A DNA stretch of 64,000 nucleotides from positions 3,844,001-3,908,000 of the forward strand of contig NZ_JBBOZQ010000001.1 of the NCBI RefSeq assembly GCF_038008685.1, written 5' to 3'. How positions within the stretch are numbered: position 1 is the stretch's first letter; each line of letters begins with the position of its first letter. Positions 1 through 7,700 of the stretch are shown here, one piece after another. Source of the DNA: Lysinibacillus sp. FSL W8-0992. GTDB lineage: Bacteria > Bacillota > Bacilli > Bacillales_A > Planococcaceae. Position numbers and translations under genes: made by a program. Below the pieces are notes generated by a model, which did not search any database, was not told where the DNA came from, and saw only the letters and a program-made list of their open reading frames with translations.

Positions 1-1404
1 TAAATCTGCGAGTTCTTCTTTTGCATGTGCATCCAGCCCCTTGGTCGGCTCATCTAGTAACAGAATTTTAGGTTCTATTAATAAAAGTTTTGCGAGAGCT
101 AGTTTTTGCTGTTCACCCCCACTTAAATCATATGGATGTCGATTTAATAAATGAGTTAATCGAAACATTTGGATAGTTTCCTGAACTTTATCATCTGTAA
201 CCTTATGTAAATGCGCCATATCATCTAACTCTTGATGTACAGTTTTTTGTACAAATAGTGTTTTTGGATCTTGGGGTAGTAAAGTCAAATATTGGTGATA
301 CAATTGTTTATTACTATATTTTTTTAAAGCTTTATTTAATAACATTACTTTGCCATGATAAGGCTTTTGTAGTCCAGATAGAATAGAAAGAACTGTAGAT
401 TTTCCTGTTCCATTCCCACCTATTATAGTTAAAAATTCGCCTTCCCTCACTTGTAAATTAAAATGATGAACAATATCAAGATCTTTCTTTTCATAGCGAA
501 ATGCAACATCGTTTGCTTCTAAAACAATATCTGTTTTATTTTGGGATTTTGTCGGAATAGTAATCAACTGAGATAAATTGTATTGCTGGCTCTGAAGCCA
601 ACGTTGGCCTTCGCGAATAGTAAGTGGAATATGCCCTGTACCATTTAACAAGTGAAAAATTTTAGTAGCAGCTGGCAATGCCGTTATCATTGCGTGTTTC
701 TCTGGTAGAGAATTTAAAATTTCCTTAGGTGGACCGTCAAATAAAATGCTACCTTCATCCATAATAAATACTCGATCAGCAAGGGGTAACACTTCTTCAA
801 GACGATGCTCAATTAATATAATTGTAATACCTAGTTCTCTATTTAAACGATGCAGTGTCTGGATAAACTCCAATGCAGCTATTGGATCTAATTGCGATGT
901 TGGTTCATCTAACAGCAGTAGCTTCGGCTGCATAACCATAATGGATGCTAAATTTAAAAGTTGCTTTTGGCCACCAGAAAGCTCGGTCGTTTTATGATGA
1001 AACCATTTCTGAATACCAAAGAAGTTTGCCATTTCAGCTACTTTCCTGCGAATTGTTGATGTATCGACACCTAGGCTTTCAAGTCCAAAAGCAAGCTCAT
1101 GCCATACTTTATCAGTAACAATTTGGTTATCAGGATTTTGAAATACATAGCCTATATCCGCTGCAGCCACTTCAGCAGTTAACTGTTCTAAGTCACAATC
1201 TTGATAAAAAATATTACCTGTCATTGAACCATGCGGTCGCAATTCTCGTTTGAAATGGCGAAGCAAAGTACTTTTTCCACAGCCTGATTGTCCTATGAGC
1301 ACTATAAATTCACCTTGCTGAATATTTAAGTTAATATTTTTTAATATAGGATTGGCTTCATTAGGATAAGTAAAACTTACATTGTCGATTTTAACGATCG
1401 CCAC
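1..1404 (-). CDS. ECF transporter fused ATPase (EcfA-A'), C-terminus outside window
   Basis: This gene encodes the energising subunit of an energy-coupling-factor vitamin importer, with two ABC ATPase domains in one chain. The reading frame is open from a GTG at 1404 to the left window edge (468 codons). Visible motifs are a first Walker A (GQSGCGKST, residues 38-46), a first signature (LSGGQ) followed by LLLLDEPT, a second Walker A (GGNGTGKST) and a second LSGGEQ with LLLDEPTKGLD. The fused arrangement resembles YkoD-type ATPases. It overlaps the EcfT gene by 28 bases and is the last gene visible in the B12-riboswitch operon. The substrate-binding S subunit is not in the window and would be expected just beyond base 1. 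ECF ATPase identity is firm; cobalamin specificity is inferred from the riboswitch and neighbours. Confidence 0.93.
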   Translation of the reverse strand, partial: MAIVKIDNVSFTYPNEANPILKNINLNIQQGEFIVLIGQSGCGKSTLLRHFKRELRPHGSMTGNIFYQDCDLEQLTAEVAAADIGYVFQNPDNQIVTDKVWHELAFGLESLGVDTSTIRRKVAEMANFFGIQKWFHHKTTELSGGQKQLLNLASIMVMQPKLLLLDEPTSQLDPIAALEFIQTLHRLNRELGITIILIEHRLEEVLPLADRVFIMDEGSILFDGPPKEILNSLPEKHAMITALPAATKIFHLLNGTGHIPLTIREGQRWLQSQQYNLSQLITIPTKSQNKTDIVLEANDVAFRYEKKDLDIVHHFNLQVREGEFLTIIGGNGTGKSTVLSILSGLQKPYHGKVMLLNKALKKYSNKQLYHQYLTLLPQDPKTLFVQKTVHQELDDMAHLHKVTDDKVQETIQMFRLTHLLNRHPYDLSGGEQQKLALAKLLLIEPKILLLDEPTKGLDAHAKEELADL

Positions 1405-2258
1405 TTTAATGCCCCCCTTATTTCGATTGCTAATGGAATAGCTAGCAAAATGCAATAGCTAGTATAAAACAAGATACTAGTGATTTCCCATTTAACTATC
1501 CCGAAAGTGGGATAATAATCAAATGTTGTTACACCAATGAAACTTGCAACTAAATTACTAATAAAGAGCAATGTAATTATTGTCAAAACGTAGCCATCTC
1601 TACGTTCGAAAATAAATATAGAAAAAGCAGTCCTCTTAGTAACGCCATAGCCACGAGCTTTCATTGAATCGGCAGTATCAATGGCATTTTCTAACGCCCA
1701 AGTAATTAAAATAGATAAGATACGAATTATACATTTGATGCGATGCCATAGAGAGCCTGAAGTATAATCCATTCCGATTACTTTTTGCGCTAGTACAATT
1801 TGCTTTAATTGCCGCCTAAAACGGGGCACTAATCGCAATGAAATTGACAATGTTAGTGAAATTACTGGTGACACTTTTCCAAATAAATAAATAAATTTAT
1901 CTGACGTCATTAGGACATTATAACTGCTAAACCATAGCATAATAGAGACAATCATTGTGGAAATTGCGATACCATATGTAATCGCCTCTAACGTAAGTGG
2001 GTTGCCATTTATATAAAGTAATACAAGTTGACCATTATGGCTAATCAAAGGGTTAATAATTGCCATTATGAAAAATAGAGGTACATATATTTTCCAGTCT
2101 TTAAAAAAAGACCGCCTGCGTAAAGCAAAATTTAAGCTTATTGCAAAGAAAATTGTAATAGCTAAATAGACTGGATGCATAAAAAACATGGATAAGCCAA
2201 TAGTAGCGGCAAAAAAAGAGAAAAGAACAATAGGATGATATGTCTCAAATGCCTTCAT
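1377..2258 (-). CDS. ECF transporter transmembrane component (EcfT / CbiQ family)
   Basis: This is the integral membrane coupling subunit that links the ECF ATPases to a substrate-binding S protein. The 293-aa product has about five hydrophobic segments. Its cytoplasmic stretch around residues 145-205 contains the A-R-G motif (SMKARGYG) that in EcfT proteins contacts the ATPase. The ATG at 2258 overlaps the stop codon of the upstream lipoprotein gene (TAATG), and the 3' end overlaps the ATPase gene, so the three genes are translationally coupled. The neighbours suggest cobalamin as substrate. The family call is strong; the substrate is an inference. Confidence 0.9.
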   Translation of the reverse strand: MKAFETYHPIVLFSFFAATIGLSMFFMHPVYLAITIFFAISLNFALRRRSFFKDWKIYVPLFFIMAIINPLISHNGQLVLLYINGNPLTLEAITYGIAISTMIVSIMLWFSSYNVLMTSDKFIYLFGKVSPVISLTLSISLRLVPRFRRQLKQIVLAQKVIGMDYTSGSLWHRIKCIIRILSILITWALENAIDTADSMKARGYGVTKRTAFSIFIFERRDGYVLTIITLLFISNLVASFIGVTTFDYYPTFGIVKWEITSILFYTSYCILLAIPLAIEIRGALKWRSLKSTM

Positions 2259-3112
2259 TAGTTACCATCCCAATGATTTCCTAAGTCTCGCCCTAAATCA
2301 ACTGTATAGTGCCATTCAATTACATCGCCATCCTTTAATACGTACTGACTGCAGCCATAATTGGGATAAACACCGTTTACTTTATACATCCAACCACTTA
2401 ATTCCCCCGCACTAAATTCGTATAAATGATTAATTCCCTCTACATAGACACTATTATAAATATTTTCGTTTGCTCCTTGGTATTCCATCTGAATTTTATA
2501 CTCCTTTGTTGCACGCTGTAATACATCCCACACAGTATCCTTCTCTGAAAGAAGTTCGTATGTTGTTGGCTTCAAAATAATACCATTCTTAGGTACATAT
2601 TTCTCACTTTGGAGGTTCGAATCTAACTTATCCCAATGCTTTAGTAACGTATCAACGCGAATCGCAATGGTTACAGTGCGTTTTTGGGTAGCTGGCTGTT
2701 GCTGAACTTCATTTGGTGGCGTAACTGTATTTGTTTTTTCTTTATCGCCAGTTTTATTAGTAGCTTTTTGTTCAGTTTTTGTATTTGGAGCTTTTGTGAC
2801 TTCTTGCTTTTTCTCAGCTTCCTTTTTTGGTTGTTCCACTACTTCTTGGTTTTCTTGCTGTACTTCTTGCTGAGGTTTGTCCTGCTTCTCATTTTTGGAA
2901 TTCTCATCGATTCCAGACTTCATTTCAGCTTGTTTCTCTTCGTCAACTGAAGGAGTTTCTTCTGTTGCTTCATGTTGTTCAGTAGTAGATTTGGGCTCAA
3001 CGCTCCGTTCCTGCTCTTGCATTTGCTCAAATTTCTCTACCGTTTGAATATTACATGCTGTTAAAAAAATAGTGAGTACTAATAATAGTAATAAGGGTAA
3101 TTTTATTTTCAT
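2258..3112 (-). CDS. Lipoprotein with C-terminal DUF4430 (transcobalamin beta-domain-like) module
   Basis: The 284-aa product begins with a lipoprotein signal peptide with lipobox LTAC (Cys20), so it should be tethered to the outer face of the membrane. Residues about 30-150 are a Lys/Glu/Gln-rich low-complexity spacer. Residues about 165-284 form a DUF4430 domain, recognisable by SGWMYKVNG, the GD-x-x-EW-x-YT segment and the terminal DLGRDLG. DUF4430 is described as resembling the C-terminal domain of transcobalamin and intrinsic factor. The gene lies one base after the SLH toroid gene, with a GAGGAG ribosome site inside that gene's 3' end, and abuts ecfT. The likely role, inferred from context, is to receive cobalamin from the wall-anchored proteins and pass it to the ECF importer. 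Confidence 0.85.
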   Translation of the reverse strand: MKIKLPLLLLLVLTIFLTACNIQTVEKFEQMQEQERSVEPKSTTEQHEATEETPSVDEEKQAEMKSGIDENSKNEKQDKPQQEVQQENQEVVEQPKKEAEKKQEVTKAPNTKTEQKATNKTGDKEKTNTVTPPNEVQQQPATQKRTVTIAIRVDTLLKHWDKLDSNLQSEKYVPKNGIILKPTTYELLSEKDTVWDVLQRATKEYKIQMEYQGANENIYNSVYVEGINHLYEFSAGELSGWMYKVNGVYPNYGCSQYVLKDGDVIEWHYTVDLGRDLGNHWDGN

Positions 3113-3113
3113 A

Positions 3114-4652
3114 TTACTCCTCTACTACCTTTAAGAAATTGACATACATTTTAGACGCATGGGCGCGTGTTATAAAGTTTTTTGGATTATACGCACCATT
3201 GGAGCCTTGTGCAACTCCAAAATCATATAAAAATGTAATTGCTTGTTGCGATTCCTTTGATAACTTCGCAATATCATTTAAAGGGGCATTTACATTGGAT
3301 ACATACGGATTTCCTGTTTTATGTGTATATGCATTTGCTAGAATTACTGCTAATTCCTCACGAGTAATTGGTGAGGAAGGTAGAAATTTATTTGACGTAG
3401 TCGCTAATAAATTAGCCTCGTAAGCAGCAGCAATTTCTTGTTTTGTTTCAGTATTATACGAGTTTATATCCGTGAAAGGGGCATTTCCGGAACTTGTTAG
3501 ATGCAGAGCGCGAACTAAAATCGATACTGCCTGTACACGAGTTAAATTGTTATCTGGTCTGAATGTATTGTCTTCATAACCTTTTAATAAGCCCTTGTCT
3601 ACTGCAGCTTCAATATCAGTCTTCGCCCAATGCGATTGAATATCCTTAAAACTCACCTTAGTCGGAGGAGCTGTAGGTTGGCTTGGCTTGCCTGGTGTTG
3701 ACGTATTACTTGGCTTTTTATCAGATGTATCATATAGCTTTGTTTTGCTTAAAAGCAGACGGTTATATGCTGCCAATGTATAAGAGGCCTGCTCAGTTGC
3801 CATACCATTGGCTACTGATTCAGTTAATACATGTTTAAATCCACCATCTTGGGCATTGTAAAAAGTAAAAAAGCTTGTAAATAACTTATTAAAGCGTTGG
3901 TCTTTGTTCGGATCAATATTTAAGCTAGCAAGTGCTGTAATTACTTGGGCAACACTTTCTAAATTTGTAGTTCCCCAGCTTTGGTAACTTCCATTAGCTC
4001 CTTGCAAGTTTTTTAAAGTATCAAGTGCTTTATTAATAGAAACCTTAACATCTGATCTGTCTTTATAAGTGGAGAGCGCTTGAATAGCCATAGCTGTCAT
4101 ATCAGGATCTGCTTTCACACCAGATAAATCCCAACCGCCGTCAGGCAATTGCTTTGATAAAATATGCTGGATAAGTTTTTCTCGTGTAGTTGTTGCTGTT
4201 TTGGAAAGCTCAAAGCTCCATGTATCTAAAGCGATTAGTGCAAAAAAAGCCCCATTCGGACCTTGCCATACAACTTTATCAAAGTCGCTTAATTTTTCCA
4301 CTAAATTGTAGCCACCTACATTAGTAGGGTCTTTTCCAATGGCAGTGAGTGCAATAATTAAACGTGAGTACTCCGTATATTTACGGTTGTGTAATTCTCC
4401 TTTTACAGTTTTTACATGCTTCTCGACGTTTTCATAATATTTTTCAAAATAGCCTTTTGGAACATTGTATTCTCCCCTTGCAAGCGCAATAACAAACCAC
4501 TCATCACCAAAAGAAGGATTAGGTGCTTTGTTAACTAAAAACTGACCAGTTATTTTATAACTATCCATTGTTGATACTTGCTGTGCGGAGACTGGTGCCG
4601 CCATAGTAAGCAACAAAACAAGTACCATTATAAACTTAGATATTCTTTTCAT
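3114..4652 (-). CDS. SLH-anchored alpha/alpha-toroid (terpenoid-cyclase-fold) surface protein
   Basis: The 512-aa exported protein has a signal peptide (residues 1-24, ending PVSAQQ) and a helical toroid of the prenyltransferase/squalene-cyclase repeat type (about 30-310). Toroid repeats include QLPDGGWDLSG and DPDMTAMAIQAL. A Pro/Ser linker and three SLH domains (about 330-512) follow, which bind secondary cell-wall polymer. The toroid is highly similar to the one in the upstream 1,960-aa protein, with identical stretches such as RKYTEYSRLIIALTAIGKD, so the two are paralogues. The start at 4652 is chosen because GGAGG lies seven bases before it; the ATG at 4667 has none. Intrinsic factor and transcobalamin also use an alpha6/alpha6 toroid as their larger cobalamin-binding domain. 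Enzymatic cyclase activity is unlikely in an exported wall protein. Confidence 0.85.
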   Translation of the reverse strand: MKRISKFIMVLVLLLTMAAPVSAQQVSTMDSYKITGQFLVNKAPNPSFGDEWFVIALARGEYNVPKGYFEKYYENVEKHVKTVKGELHNRKYTEYSRLIIALTAIGKDPTNVGGYNLVEKLSDFDKVVWQGPNGAFFALIALDTWSFELSKTATTTREKLIQHILSKQLPDGGWDLSGVKADPDMTAMAIQALSTYKDRSDVKVSINKALDTLKNLQGANGSYQSWGTTNLESVAQVITALASLNIDPNKDQRFNKLFTSFFTFYNAQDGGFKHVLTESVANGMATEQASYTLAAYNRLLLSKTKLYDTSDKKPSNTSTPGKPSQPTAPPTKVSFKDIQSHWAKTDIEAAVDKGLLKGYEDNTFRPDNNLTRVQAVSILVRALHLTSSGNAPFTDINSYNTETKQEIAAAYEANLLATTSNKFLPSSPITREELAVILANAYTHKTGNPYVSNVNAPLNDIAKLSKESQQAITFLYDFGVAQGSNGAYNPKNFITRAHASKMYVNFLKVVEE

Positions 4653-4720
4653 TAGAGTAACCTCCATCGATAAAAGGGTACTAACCCAAATACAAAATGC
4701 ATTTGGGTTAGTGAAGAAAT

Positions 4721-7700
4721 TTACATAATGCCTGAGATATTTAACGTCCGTTTTAAAATTTTCGCTGTTTGTCCACGTGTAATTGGCGAGCTAGGGTCAA
4801 ATGAACCATCCAGCTTACCTGTCATAATATCAAGGCTATTTAATAGCTTAATATAAGGTAAGTATTCAGCGCTAATACGACTAGCATCATTGTAATTAAT
4901 CTCTCCTGCGGTTTTCACATCAGTATTTAAATATTCTAGAATGCGTGCCATAAATGCAGCTGCTTGCTGACGTGTTATTGGCGCATCAGGCTTAAATGTT
5001 GAAGCAGTTGATCCTTTTGTAATACCTGCCTCATATAGGGCTTGAATATCTGCCTCATACCATTTGCCTTTTGTATCATTAAATGGATTTTCACCTATAG
5101 TTTGTAAACCAAGGGCACGGCTAATTAATACTGCAAATTGGGCACGCGTAATTGGTTTATTTGGCTCAAACGTCTCTGGTGTAGTTCCTTGGATTACGTG
5201 ACGACTCACTAAAAATTCAATTTCTTCTTTGTTTGCTAACTGTGCAATGTCCTTAAATGTTACTGTATTTTCAGTTATAACGAATGTACCGCTTATTTTT
5301 GTGAACAAAACAATTTCACCATTCACTATTTTATGTGGAACAGGTTTATATTCCCCATCAACAAGCTGTAAAACGACTGTATTTGATTTGATTTCGCTAT
5401 CCAATAGTGTAACTTTCAAATATTCTTTTCCTAAAGTAATAGGCTTTGTTTTACCGTTTGTAGACTCAATACCGAATGAAACAGAGAATTTTTTATCTTT
5501 AGTATCCTTTGTTACTTCGACTGTTAACTCCTCGTTTTCAGCAAGTTTAATGCTATTAAAAATTGAAGTAGGGACTTCTATCTTGAAATTCTGTTTGCTT
5601 TGAATAACTATCTTTTGAATGTTCTTTTTAATATAATCTTGAATATTTTCAGATTTAATAATTGCTTTGTTACTACCATCTTCAATAGTAATTTCAGCTA
5701 ATGAACTATCTTTATTTGGTTCTTCAGACACTGCATCATCGTCTTTATTATCTTTTTCTGTTTCTTCAGTACATTGTTTATCATCGGCCTTACATTTTAC
5801 TTCTTCTTTACATTTATCTGTTTCTTTCTCTTTACATTCTTTATTTTCTTCACCTTCACCTTTACCTCCACTTTCGATACCATCAACATATCCACCGATA
5901 TCCTTACCTAAATCAAGTGTGTATAGCCATTCCACAGAATCCCCAGGTGATAATTTATAGAGTCCTGCAGAATAAGAAGGGAATTGACCATTTACACGAT
6001 ACATCCAACCACTTAAAGGACCGCGGTCGAATTCATAAAGGCCCGCAATACCATCGATATATGTGCCATATTGTGTTTCTCGATAGCTTAAATCGATACC
6101 ATTTTCAGTTGTCACACGTTTTAATGCATCGAATACTGTATCTCCGGTATTTAGTTGAACAGTAGTTGTTCTTAATGGAATCTCGGAAGAAGAAATTCTA
6201 ATTAAAAATGTTGCATAACCACTTGGGATACTTCCCCCTGGGTTAGATGGATTTCCACCTTCTCCCGGGTTTGAAGGGTTTCCTCCATCTCCTGGGTTAG
6301 ATGGGTTCCCACCTTCTCCTGGGTTAGATGGATTATTAGACTTCGTATCGGACGTATCATAAAGTGCTGTTTGCCCGTTTAGCAGACGATGATAGGCTGC
6401 TAATGTATAGCCAACCTGCTCGGTAGCCATTCCGTTTGCTTGCTTTTCGTTTAAATCGTGTTTAAAGCCACCGTCTTCTGGACTGTAATAAGTCATAATA
6501 TTAGCAATTACTTTATTAAAGCGAGGATCTTTATTCGCATCAATGCCTATGCTCGCAAGTGCAGTAACAACCTGAGCAGCGCTTTCAACATTTTCCATAC
6601 CCCATGATTTATAGCCACCATTCTCTAATTGCATAGCAGCCAACGTATCTAATGCATTATTAACAGCTATCTTAACTTTTGAATTGTTGTTATAGTATGG
6701 AGCTAGTGCTTGTATAGCCATAGCTGTCATATCTGGATCAGACTTTGTTCCTGATAAAGCCCAGCCGCCATCAGCTAATTGCTTGCTTAAAATGTGCTCC
6801 ATCAGCATTTCAGGAGTTGTTGTAGCTGTTTTTGGTAGCTCAAAGTTCCATGTGTTAAGAGCAATTAACCCAAAATACGCACCATTTACACCTTGCCAAA
6901 TTACTTGGTCAAAATCAGATAGTTTTTCAACTAAGTTATAACCACCGACATTTGTTGGATCTTTACCAATTGCAGTAAGGGCAATAATTAAACGTGAGTA
7001 TTCTGTATATTTCCGTTTATCGAGTACGCCATTTTTTGCAACAACATGGTCAACGACATTTTTATAATACGTTTCGTAATATTCTTTCGGTACTTCATAG
7101 CCTCCGCGAGCTAATGAAATTATCCACCACTCATTATCGAATTTAGGGTTAGGTAGTTTATCTACCATGTATTGACCAACAGTTTTATAAGCCTTCAAAG
7201 TTGTTGTATCAGCATTAGTTTTTGTTCCAACTTTTTTCGCTTCATTAAATATCGTTGTGGCCTGATTTAGTGCTAAAACTTTCGCATCAATAATATCTTG
7301 TTCCGCTGTATTATCTGCTATTAATTGTTGGGCAGATAAAATTATATTTGTATAGGCATCTTGTACAGCTTGAGTAACCCAAAAATCAGCAGGGTCTATA
7401 TTTTTTCCATCAGTACTTATTTTTACAGAACCCTTGTTTTGTTCTGCTTTCTCAATTGCACTTTGTAATACTGATTTATCAATGACTACTTTTTCATCTG
7501 AAATAATCGAAATTTCTGGGAAGATGCTGTAGTAGCCTTCTCGAGCTGATGCATTAAGGTTAGGACTCGCTCCAGTTATTGGATTAATATTGTGGTGTTC
7601 ACCTATTGGACTTCCAAAAAAGCTCAGACGAATATGCCCATCTCGTAACTTGTATTCACCCTTATGTTCTTGTGGAATTGTAAATGTAACACTGTTTGCC

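Noticed and set aside
3114-4652. Terpene or squalene cyclase enzyme
   Set aside because: The protein is exported, SLH-anchored and in a B12 operon; the toroid fold is also that of intrinsic factor, so a binding role fits better.
5701-6165. Plus-strand frame of 154 codons opposite the giant surface protein
   Set aside because: Low-complexity Leu/Tyr/His-rich antisense text arising from the repetitive linker and charged segment.
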